Shown here piece after piece: positions 32,090-40,897 of a stretch of DNA of 64,000 bases. Under the pieces are notes generated by a model that saw only the letters and a program-made list of their open reading frames with translations, made no database searches and was not told where the DNA came from. Location of the stretch: NCBI GenBank assembly GCA_964019425.1, contig OZ025781.1, forward strand, positions 1,122,501 to 1,186,500, given 5' to 3'. Both the position numbers and the translations under genes were made by a program. The stretch comes from Flectonema sp. DT1601. Lineage: Eukaryota; Euglenozoa; Diplonemea; Diplonemida; Diplonemidae. Positions within the stretch are counted from its first letter, which is position 1; each line of letters opens with the position of its first letter.

Positions 32090-32737
32090 CTACGCAACAA
32101 TGTAAGTCTCCCAGTGCTCAGGAGCCTCGTCAACGTCAGTAGTTTCCAGTGATGGGGGTGAGTCATTGATACTGCTGTCTTCATCAGGAATAGGAATAAG
32201 TTCGGGAATAACAGCAGTTGGTATTTTATAACAGACGGTCTTCTTTGACATCGACGGTGACATTGGTGGAGAACAGTGAACGAAACAATTAAATTTTGAA
32301 CAAGGCGTTGCATCCCATTGCAAGAAAGCCTGTTTTGCTGTTAATGGATCAATTGGTCGAAGGAAGAATCTAGCAATCTTATTAGAAGGTTGGTGCCGTT
32401 TATCACTTTTTTCTACAACGATTGATGAGTAAAGGTGGAAACGAAGACCGATTTCACGGCAAATATCCAACGCGGTATACATGTCGAAATCGTTTTCACA
32501 GAACTGTGTTAGAGTAATCTGAATAACATCAAGACTCTTCTCATGCTTTCGATCTCTAAGGTCATAACTACTAACGACCATTACTGGTGGTAACCCTGTT
32601 GGACACCCCTCTCCCTTTAGAATAATTCTATCAATACAGAACATTCTCTTTACAATTTGATATCTCCATTCCAACAGTTCCAACACAAACCAGTTTGGTA
32701 CATTTCCTGAAACTTTTCCAATTTGCCAATATGGCAT
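32090..32737 (-). CDS. Conserved-looking 215-aa protein, unknown function
   Basis: A 215-aa protein starting M-P-Y-W-Q-I-G-K-V-S-G-N-V-P-N-W-F, with a compact, well-mixed first 150 residues that look globular. A tail rich in Pro, Ser, Asp and Glu runs to W-E-T-Y-I-V-A. No signal peptide, membrane helix or known motif is seen. A TTATCCTTCCAG sits 47 nt upstream and the frame stays open upstream of the ATG. If that AG is not used, an alternative start near 32900 (M-V-G-D-K, then a short intron with a TTTTTTACTACAG acceptor) would add about 45 residues, partly hydrophobic. I prefer the shorter form because it has the standard acceptor-to-ATG layout. Confidence 0.6.
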   Translation of the reverse strand: MPYWQIGKVSGNVPNWFVLELLEWRYQIVKRMFCIDRIILKGEGCPTGLPPVMVVSSYDLRDRKHEKSLDVIQITLTQFCENDFDMYTALDICREIGLRFHLYSSIVVEKSDKRHQPSNKIARFFLRPIDPLTAKQAFLQWDATPCSKFNCFVHCSPPMSPSMSKKTVCYKIPTAVIPELIPIPDEDSSINDSPPSLETTDVDEAPEHWETYIVA

Positions 32738-33121
32738 AGCTCCTTCTTTTTTTTTAGTTTTAGTTAAGAATAACTGGAAGGATAATTTGATATTAATAAG
32801 AAGGTGTATTACACACAGAAATCTGATGAATTGTACACTTGCCTGTAGTAAAAAATAATAATATTTTCAAAACAGTAATATAAACCTTATCACCTACCAT
32901 ACTAGAGAAACAGAGCTACACAGATACATAACAAGTACGAAACTAAATGAAATAAAAATATCGGGAGCATAAGAACAACGGGAATAGGGAGGAGAGCAGG
33001 AGAGATGCGATGGGCTTTTGATCTGCTGTATTTTTTTTTTTTTTTTTTTTCGTATTGCTTTTAGGCCTTAGCTTTATTTATTTTTTTTTTTATTTTTTTA
33101 TTTTTTTTTCCCATGATCAGT

Positions 33122-33168
33122 CCACCAACCCCGTTGGTGGTCTCACCTGGGGTCACACCCCAGTGAGA
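33122..33168 (+). ncRNA. Two adjacent strong hairpins followed by a T-rich tail
   Basis: CCACCAAC (33122-33129) pairs with GTTGGTGG (33133-33140) across a three-base loop. It is followed at once by TCTCA-c-CTGGGGT (33141-33153) pairing with ACCCCAG-TGAGA (33157-33168), again with a three-base loop and one bulge. After them comes ATAATTTTGTTTTTTG, which resembles an Sm-binding/T-rich tail on the plus strand. They are isolated GC-rich helices in AT-rich DNA. This may be the 3' half of a small nuclear RNA gene or a strong terminator. The strand is inferred from the T-rich tail. Confidence 0.4.
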
Positions 33169-33579
33169 ATAATTTTGTTTTTTGTTTTTCTCTCTAAAAT
33201 AAAAAATAGGGCAAGTCTAGATATATACTCCAAGAGAGAGAACGCCATTTTCATAACACAACATATAATCATGTATGTCGCTCACTACAGAAACAAAAAT
33301 TTGAAAAGAAAAAATAAAAACGAGCTTTTTTTTTCTAACCTGAGTGTCGTCATTGTTGAGGAGGAGATCCCTACATTGTAAATAGGCGGGCAAGAACAAA
33401 ATAACAAAAAAAAAAAAAAAAAAAAAAAAACTCTTATACTCAAATGGAATACAAGGAAGGGGGTAATAGTGGGTAGCAGTTGCTATAATTTCATTGTTTT
33501 GTTTTGTGTTGTTTTTTTTCTGTTCTTCTAAGGTAGTTATCTAACAGAAGATACTGCAGGCACACAGTATTGATTTAAA

Positions 33580-33628
33580 AAATAATAATAATAATAATAA
33601 TAAATAGTAATAATAATAATAATAATAA
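33580..33628. repeat. (AAT)n microsatellite
   Basis: About 15 AAT units with a single interruption (AATAGTAAT) in the gene-free gap. It is ordinary simple-sequence DNA. Confidence 0.85.
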
Positions 33629-33942
33629 AAGAGTGAGGTTTTTTTTTGTTTATTCCCAAAAAAAATACTTCTATACCCCTATTCCAGAGGAAGCAAAGAG
33701 CAAGTATTGGATGGAACTCTCTCTGCACTTCAGGTGTAAAATAGTAATTATGGAAACAAAAACCTATATTTTTTCTCAAATAATAAAAAAAGATTTCCTG
33801 CAACCCATCAAAATGAGAAGACACCAAAAAAAAAAAAAGAATTCAACAAAGATGGGAGTTCTGCGGTTTTTTTATTTTTTTTTGCATACTTCCGACGACG
33901 TGATACAAAAATCATACGAGTAGTGTCTTGATACTACAATAA

Positions 33943-34142
33943 AGGTTCGGCCAAACCTGGTTGCCGTGTAAAAAAGACCAACAGCTGGTTTACGGATATT
34001 GGGGGGCCACGCCCTACAGGTTGAGTACTCACAATTCCGTGAGGGTGTTGTCAGGTTTTATTTATTAGATAAAAACCATTCAGATAAAGCTGCCTTATAT
34101 TTCGTTGACTGCAGACAGTAATACTGTCGTACAGTTAACATA
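33943..34142. ncRNA. Hairpin-rich segment, candidate structured RNA
   Basis: At least five helices follow one another in 200 nt. AGGTT/AACCT (33943-33958) comes first, then CCGTgtAA/TTACGG enclosing ACCA/TGGT (near 33963-33998). After these come GGGC/GCCC (near 34006-34016), CTCAC/GTGAG (near 34028-34043), and a long arm TTGACTG..GACAGT-AAT-ACTGTC..CAGTTAA (near 34107-34140). Base composition is near 45% GC, against about 30% around it. There is no open frame. No known RNA family is recognised. Confidence 0.4.
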
Positions 34143-34734
34143 AATAATAACCCTTGACATCATAAATAAGGCCCTGAATAGCTTCTTCTCAGACGTTGGT
34201 TACAGCAAAAAAAAAAAAAAAAAAAAATCTGAAAAAAAAAAAAAATTGATTATTATTTTTTCAAGCAAACTCAAAAGGTCAATCTCAACCTGCTGATGTG
34301 GATTGTGAACAAAATAGAATCGGCAAATTTCACATTTTTTTTTTTTAAATTTTTTTCATTCAATATTTTTTTATTTGGTTTGTTTTGTTTTGTTTGTCCG
34401 CAACTGTTACAAAACCCCCAATAAAGGAATAAATATGTAAGTCACGCTCCATTTCTATAGAGTTCCAATGCGGTAAGAATCAAACGCTCAGCTAACCAAA
34501 TCAAATTAATATATTCTTCCTTTCGGAATTTTACCCAAAAAAGGGTTTTTTTTTAATGCCGGAAAGAAACCGCATGTTAGTTCTTTTACTTTTGTTAGTC
34601 TGCTAGAATTCTATCTGAGAAAACTGGTAGTCTTTAAAAGTGTAAACACCGTAGTACAAGTTGCCTCCTGACGGTTTTTTTTTTAAATAAATTTTGTAAA
34701 TTAGTAAACTTATTATTGAGGAATAGCTAGCATT

Positions 34735-34858
34735 AATAATTATCAGTCATTCAAAAAAAAAGGCAAAATTTCGTAGGACAACAAACAAAGTTGGTTTCGG
34801 GCTAAGATTAAAAACAATCTTTCTTCGGACCATTCCCCTTACCCAGCCCTCTTCAGCG
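34735..34858 (+). repeat. Dispersed repeat family 1, copy 2
   Basis: Same unit and orientation as 10325-10465, with a shorter middle. The conserved end CTTTCTTCGGACC-TTCCCC and CAGCCCTCTTCAGC is nearly identical. See copy 1. Confidence 0.65.
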
Positions 34859-36071
34859 AAGAAAGCAAGGGGGACACTGCGGTGTCAGGCCTGTCCTACT
34901 CATCGCGTTTGCCCTTCTCAACCATTGAGGAAAAGCTAGTTAGTTATCAAGTCCATCAGACCACCGAGTATCGGTTAGGTAGACACTCAGAGAGTACCAG
35001 ATGGCTCTTCTGAGAATAAAGCGAGAAAAGAATCGTGGAAAAGAAAAAAAAAAAAATACTTCTTCAAGAAACAGACTTAAAAATGAATTTAGAGAAAACC
35101 CCTCAGAGGGTAAGAAAACAAAATCAAAGGGTTTTTTTTTTTTTTTTTTTTGTATACGATTGACAACCTCTCTTAAAAAAAAAAGAGGAAAGACGAAGGA
35201 CTGAAGAATAAAAGAAAAAAAGAAATATTAGTAGTCGGCCTCATGTGAGGCTTTCATTGCGCACCTATTAATAGAAAAGATCAGTATTCCGGCTACCTTA
35301 TCTGAGCGCACCTTTTAAACTATTGCGGCGGATCTAGAAAAAATTAGCATTGGTGGTACTACTTAGGTTGTCTCTACTCTAACACCACACATACAAAAGG
35401 GAAAGGGAAAAAAAAAAAAAAAAAAAACTGTCTGTTTGTTTGTTTAATTTTTTTTTTTTTTTTTTAAATCTGTTTTTGTCCGAGCAGTAACTTATGATCT
35501 CTGGCAAAAACGCATTATCAAAATTTGTAGAAAATAAAAATAAAAAAAAATAACTTAATCATGGTACTCCAGTGTAAAATCAAAATGATAAAACACAGCA
35601 TACATGTCAATTAAAACGAAAACGTGTCATTAATTCACACCATATTTGGTACTTGTCTGTACACGAATTGCGACCCTAAAATGGGATTTACGTCCTTTTT
35701 AAAAGAACTTCGGTCAAGGTTAGATACACTTGCAAAGGGCTCCGTCTTTGAAAACCTGTTTTAATTGCCGTTTTTTTATATACAACTAATCACTTAAGGA
35801 GCAGCACACATATACAATACTAAAGCTTAGGTAACAAACCTGGGCAAGTTAGTTGCACCAACCTGTTTAGATATCAGAAGTAGCATCGCTGAAGATGCTG
35901 CCTTGGGTTGGGAATTTTAGGAATTTTTTTTTGTTTTCTTTCGTCGATCAAAACCACAGAGTAAGACTACAAGGAAAAGGATAGCCTTTTTTTTTTTTTT
36001 TTTTTTACTAGTCATCTAGTGCTCCAGAAGGATATGTCTATTTGAGTTAACAAGACGTGAAAGAAAACACC

Positions 36072-37568
36072 CTACGTACCCATACGAAGTAGTTGCTTAA
36101 TAGAATTTGTAAAGGAGCCATCGCGGAGTTTAGCGAACGTTGAATTCGATCTGTTTCTGTTTGGTGGATCAGCAGCAGTGTCTAAGTTGAATCGGACAGA
36201 CTTTTTAACACAACAGCATTCCGGATCAGGTTCTGTGGTGGCAACACCTGAAGCCCATCGCTCAAAAGCCGAAGGAAGAATAGTTGTTGAAAAGGGTGTC
36301 CCCACACCACTCGAAGTTCCAGTCGAACTTCCTCCATTCTCATCACCATCAACACAACTCGTCGTGAGAAATAATTCCGCTGAGTCTCTCCATCCATTGG
36401 GTTCCATCATTGGAGCATCAAGTAAGAAAGCTGTATCTAATTCACTATTTGGGTATCTTATTAATAACGTTACTCGTAGCATGTCTTCTCTACCTAAATG
36501 GACAGCTGCGACACGACTGGCGTCTCTCCTCTGCTCAGGGTCATACTTTTGGAAAAAACTCGCAAGATGGCCCTCCAACCAATGGTATCTCCACATCACC
36601 TCAGCAACGTCATCTTTGTAAAATGCACCAAAAGATGATGGCTGGGTATCGTCTGGGGGATCTAACAAAAAATCCAAATCCTGTGCGCGGTTTGAGTATC
36701 TACCGATCATTCTCATGTACAGACGTAGCTCATGAAAAACAAACGCCTGAACCACTTTCGGAATATCTATGTCAGCCATTGGTCTCCCCTGCTCTTCCTC
36801 TCCGCTATAAAATGCATGCAAGTGTCTAGTCAGCCATTCTTCTCTAATCTTTTGTCTTGAATTAAAAGAACAGTTTGAAGGTGTTTTATTAAGACTTGTC
36901 TTTACTTCTCTCTCACTGTGTCTTTTTACTACCTCACCGATGGTTCTCGCCCAAGTCTCAGCATCTGTTTCACTGCTGGTGGTAACTTCTAGAATTCCGT
37001 TTGGGATAAAAGCTCCTGAAATTAGAATTTTTGAAGTTGGAGTATTAGGTGGTACGAAAGTAACCTTTGCTAGGTATAAGTTATAGCAACCAAGTTGCTC
37101 TGCGAGTGGTTTTGTGAAGAGGAGAAGATGAGTACCGCGGATTGCCATCCAACGTTTAATAGTTCTATTTAGCAGTCCTTGTTTGTGAACAGTAACCCAA
37201 CCAGCAAACAACCACGTTTCATCAGCAATGATTGAACCTGCTTGAATTATATCACTGGAACCATCTGAGGTTTCGGATACTTGTTCAAAGTCATTTGATT
37301 CTTTCTTCTTTTCATCAGATGTAGAATCAATTGCTTCTTTCTTATTATTAAATAGTTGTTTACAAGCACAACTACTTACACATTGACATGTATCATTTAA
37401 CTGGTTCTCAGTACATGTGTTTACTTCAAGTGAATGGCTCTCCATCGTCGATAAATACAAACAATCCGGGTATCGAGTGCTAACATCATTCCCTTCTACC
37501 TCGTACATAGCGCAAGGATACACTGGTTCTTCATTTGAGCTATTATAAATGCTATAAGGATAATCCAT
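36072..37568 (-). CDS. PH-domain protein
   Basis: A 498-aa single-exon protein. The first 115 residues are acidic and Cys-rich in a short patch (C-Q-C-V-S-S-C-A-C-K, about 61-70), a possible palmitoylation or metal site. A pleckstrin-homology domain follows at about 118-220: the first strand A-G-W-V-T-V-H-K-Q-G, then K-R-W-M-A-I-R-G-T-H-L-L-L-F, ending in the amphipathic helix with the conserved tryptophan (D-A-E-T-W-A-R-T-I-G-E-V). PH domains bind phosphoinositides or proteins at membranes. Residues 240-400 form a second, helical region that I do not recognise, and the C-terminus is Ser/Thr-rich and disordered with another C-C-C motif. A CACTTTTCAG acceptor lies 36 nt upstream. Confidence 0.75.
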   Translation of the reverse strand: MDYPYSIYNSSNEEPVYPCAMYEVEGNDVSTRYPDCLYLSTMESHSLEVNTCTENQLNDTCQCVSSCACKQLFNNKKEAIDSTSDEKKKESNDFEQVSETSDGSSDIIQAGSIIADETWLFAGWVTVHKQGLLNRTIKRWMAIRGTHLLLFTKPLAEQLGCYNLYLAKVTFVPPNTPTSKILISGAFIPNGILEVTTSSETDAETWARTIGEVVKRHSEREVKTSLNKTPSNCSFNSRQKIREEWLTRHLHAFYSGEEEQGRPMADIDIPKVVQAFVFHELRLYMRMIGRYSNRAQDLDFLLDPPDDTQPSSFGAFYKDDVAEVMWRYHWLEGHLASFFQKYDPEQRRDASRVAAVHLGREDMLRVTLLIRYPNSELDTAFLLDAPMMEPNGWRDSAELFLTTSCVDGDENGGSSTGTSSGVGTPFSTTILPSAFERWASGVATTEPDPECCCVKKSVRFNLDTAADPPNRNRSNSTFAKLRDGSFTNSIKQLLRMGT

Positions 37569-37860
37569 AGTTGTGATGTTTTCCTATTTTGTTCCTGCTG
37601 CTCTGAAAAGTGGGGGGAAATTATTATAAAAACAAACAAAAACGACACAACAATAATTGCTTTTAGTTATTTCTCAAAAAGTCTTTCACCTTTCTTGCCT
37701 GGTTTCAATGAAATAAATTATAAATTTGTAAAGGTACCTTTTAACAGTAAAGACGTTTAATAAGTGTATTTATTTGTATATGCGACAGATCAAATCGTGT
37801 ATTGCCCTACAACTACACAGTAATAGGTTAGAATTCACGTTATGGGTAAATGACTGGCGG

Positions 37861-38169
37861 CTAACACTGTTGGATACCTCCGTTGTATCCAGCAAAGCGA
37901 TCTTTTATCTGTTTTTTTTTTTTTTTTTTTTAAATTTTTTTTTTTTTTTTGATTATAAGTAACAAAAAAAACCTAACCTTTTCGTAATAACAAGCTCCCT
38001 TCTTTGGCCAATCTGGATTCTCAAATGGTCCTAATTCAGATATTTTTCCGAGTCCGGCTACTCCCGTGTCAGCTTTATCAGGTTTCGGAAATCCAGGAAA
38101 AGCCGCAATTTGTAAATTATTTGAACGAATACAACCATGGCCTGATCCATGGCATAGCTGCCCACTCAT
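37861..38169 (-). CDS. 79-aa small protein (2 exons), unknown
   Basis: Exon 1 (38169-37978) encodes 64 residues beginning M-S-G-Q-L-C-H-G-S-G-H-G-C. An intron of 69 nt (GTTAGG...AAACAG, mostly two A-runs) follows, and exon 2 (37908-37861) adds I-K-D-R-F-A-G-Y-N-G-G-I-Q-Q-C. The join keeps the frame and yields a chain with a sensible composition. Without it the frame runs into poly-Lys/Phe nonsense. Cysteines sit near both ends, and the middle has P-G-F-P-K-P-D-K-A and G-P-F-E-N-P-D-W-P-K-K. No membrane helix is seen. It lies between the zinc-binding protein gene and the PH-domain gene in the same direction. The donor departs from GTATG, so the splice is somewhat less sure than others. Confidence 0.6.
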
Positions 38170-38445
38170 AGTGTCCCCCCCCTTTTATAATTATTACCTG
38201 CAAGGTGTTTTTTTTTATTAAGTATTGATAACAACATCAGAGAGGGGTGGATATATAAGTAGAGGTCGAGGAGGCTCCGGTTTTTGTCATTTTTTTTTTC
38301 CCCCTTCGATTCTTGAAAAAAAAAAAAAAAAAAAAAAATCTGAAACTTCCAACAGAAAAAACACTTTCGTATCGATAAACACGTCAGGTGTTTGCTGGTG
38401 AAGTTTAGTCTAGCAGTACAGGTAGGGAACAGGTTCACATAAAAA

Positions 38446-39642
38446 TCAATTTTGTATATCAGTGTACCACTTGTCAATCTGACAAGGTGTAGGATTACGT
38501 TCATACAACACACTTGCCACTACGTATAAGAACTTCATTGCAACATCCTTTTCAACTCCCAAATTCTCACACACTAATCCATACATGGTTGATTCACTTT
38601 TAGTGTACTGACATTCTCGACATTGACATAAGAGTGATTCGAACACACCATCAGTAGGACAAGACAGAACACATATTGCCTGATGTGATTGTGAAATTTG
38701 AATTTTATATATTTTGTTATCGAGGGCGAATAATTTGTCACTACGGCTGCTTATATAAAAAAACTTACACAAATCAGTTTTAATAAATATTTTCGCAGCC
38801 GATAATATCTCAATAACTTTTATATACAAAACTTCACAACGAATCGCTTCTCTCATTTCTTCAGCTGTTTTTGATGAGGGAATCTGTGCTGCTCGAGATT
38901 TCATTTTTATGTTATCGCAAATCCTTATTAAGTCTTTCATTGGATTTAGCATAAAAGTCGGTATATCAAGAGGCATAGCGCATATGCTACAATTCTTGTC
39001 ACCAAAAGAGATAGGGCTATCGCATATGTGGCAGTCTATTTTCCGATATTTAATAATGGTTTCGTCAACTGTCGGGTCGTCTAGTGAGTTTGAGTATGAT
39101 AAGGCAGCAATCTCTTTTTCACGTTTTCGTTGTCGAGTTCCGCGATCCGTCAGTTGTATTACGATTTCCTTCACTTCAAGAAAGTTATATTTTGTTTTCT
39201 CACAAAGCGATGAGATCTTTTCTATTGAACAATTGCAACCAGGGACTTCGTCGTATAGTCGTTTTGCTATAACTTCCACATCATCGTTAAACATTGCCTT
39301 CGGGTGTTCTGTGAGTACATCATGACCTTCACCACTATAATATCCAACGTATTTTTCATTATTTTCAACAACCGCTTTAAACCAGTTACCGCTCTCCGTA
39401 TGTCTAACCCATTTCGATCCATTTTCGTCTCCTGGCTGTAGTACGTAGCCTTCAATCATTTTTCTGCTCTGATGCAGAACATATGTTGCATTTTTGCTTG
39501 TTATCAGGAGTGGTACAATGCGGTCACATTCCCACTTTATAGTATATCCATCTTCTGTTTTATGATTCTTCATTCCTCGTGAGACTGATTCTCGTTTACC
39601 ATTCTTTTCTAATACCATACTCGTCCATGGCGTTGTGCACAT
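38446..39642 (-). CDS. Zinc-binding protein, unknown family
   Basis: A 398-aa single-exon protein. A four-cysteine zinc ribbon C-H-I-C-x10-C-S-I-C lies near the middle (about 205-222), and a second Cys-rich patch near 330-350 contains C-x3-C then C-x-C-x2-C. The N-terminal 110 residues include W-V-R-H-T-E-S-G-N-W-F-K-A-V-V and look like a small beta domain. Helical segments follow the zinc ribbon. The paired ribbons suggest a nucleic-acid or ubiquitin-pathway protein, but I cannot name a family. A TATATTCAG acceptor lies 21 nt before the ATG. Confidence 0.65.
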   Translation of the reverse strand: MCTTPWTSMVLEKNGKRESVSRGMKNHKTEDGYTIKWECDRIVPLLITSKNATYVLHQSRKMIEGYVLQPGDENGSKWVRHTESGNWFKAVVENNEKYVGYYSGEGHDVLTEHPKAMFNDDVEVIAKRLYDEVPGCNCSIEKISSLCEKTKYNFLEVKEIVIQLTDRGTRQRKREKEIAALSYSNSLDDPTVDETIIKYRKIDCHICDSPISFGDKNCSICAMPLDIPTFMLNPMKDLIRICDNIKMKSRAAQIPSSKTAEEMREAIRCEVLYIKVIEILSAAKIFIKTDLCKFFYISSRSDKLFALDNKIYKIQISQSHQAICVLSCPTDGVFESLLCQCRECQYTKSESTMYGLVCENLGVEKDVAMKFLYVVASVLYERNPTPCQIDKWYTDIQN

Positions 39643-40277
39643 TTTTGCTTAACGACTACCCTGAATATACACAAATATTTATCTTATATAAAATAAAAAA
39701 AAAAGAAATTTTCTCCCGGTTCGTAGCCGTGGCTACATTAGGGGGGGGGAGTAGGCGAGAGATCCAAGAAAAACAATAAATCGGTTGGTCATTCAAAAAT
39801 AAATACTAAAATTATTAGGAAATTTTTTTTTCTTCACATTCCCTTCAAGACGCAACGTTCCCCCAAATATCAACGAAGTGTTCAGAGAGAGGGTTACATA
39901 TCTCAGCTGGAAAGATTAATTTGCAGCTGTCTACCTTGAAACTAGCAGATTGGAAACAAGAATAATAAAAAAAACAAAAAAAAAAAAACGGATCAAAAGA
40001 TTAATAAAAAAAATATAATATTTTTTGCCTCTCATACTACGAAAGAAAATGGCCATTCACTCCTAATCTAATCATCCTCAGCATTAGGGTCTTATCGAAG
40101 ACTTTAAAAAAGAGTATGAACATTCAGAAACACAAATAATGTGATCAAATGAGACTTGTCATGTTTTACGTCTCAGCGTTATCTTTTATAAAAAATAATA
40201 ATAATAAAACAATTTTTTTTTTTGTTTCTTGCTTCGTAAGACTGAAAAGAATGAAGAAGTAGTCAAGAAAACTTTTT

Positions 40278-40312
<35 letters not shown>

Positions 40313-40897
40313 CACACACATCATGCAGACAACAATATGTAAATATTATTGTTTACACACCTAATAAGAAATCATACTCAAAACAGTATTTTAAGGTTCC
40401 CAAAGTTGGGGGGGATAGTAAATTAAAAAAAAAAAAAACAGGGATAACATTCCCAAGCATATTTATAATAAAAAGAATTGGCTTTATCTTCAACTATACA
40501 GAAAATAATAATATAACAACTGTGATTTTGTTTGTTTGTGCACGAAACCGTGAACCGACTTAAACTGGTAAAGCTAAAGGAGGTTTACGTGTGCTGCCAA
40601 CATTCTTTTTCGTTCTTACAATACTTCTTAAATGCAAAAAAAAAAGTGTAAATTAAACTTAGCGCAGTAATCAACTATAATATACTCACAGTAAGGTGAT
40701 TGACCGATTAAGAAGTTCACTACAATACACAATACAAAGTAATCTTAGAACTTTGAGGCAATATCAACCTAGACCCAAGTAATAAGGCTGAAAAAGGAAC
40801 AATTTAAAAAAAAAAGGATAAACTGAGAAGAATGAACAGAAGATTTAAAATGCTCGTCCCATTCCCTGCAGTCCGTTACGACCGATGTCGAATTGAC
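39643..40897. other. Gene-free spacer with repeat copy
   Basis: A 1.25 kb spacer downstream of the cyclase-like gene. It contains repeat family 2 copy B (40470-40645) and a run of about 36 A ending near 40311. No gene is seen. Confidence 0.5.
40470..40645. repeat. Dispersed repeat family 2, copy B
   Basis: The second copy of the 170-nt unit at 11767-11938, same orientation, differing by scattered substitutions and a few bases of length in the TTTG-rich part. It lies about 250 nt beyond the stop of the cyclase-like gene. Confidence 0.75.

Larger units (their letters stand above)
32738..36071. other. Large gene-free gap with several structured segments
   Basis: A 3.3 kb stretch without a credible protein gene, the longest gap in the window apart from 8522-11950. 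It holds two adjacent GC-rich hairpins (33122-33168), an (AAT)n microsatellite (33580-33628), a hairpin-rich segment (33943-34142), a copy of repeat family 1 (34735-34858), a small palindrome (35238-35251) and many A/T runs. The small open frames here are poly-Lys or poly-Phe shadows. Confidence 0.55.

Noticed and set aside
34440-34500. tRNA-like stretch on the minus strand (GGTTAGCTGAGCG...)
   Set aside because: It lacks a D-loop of normal size, a T-arm with GGTTCGA and a paired acceptor stem.
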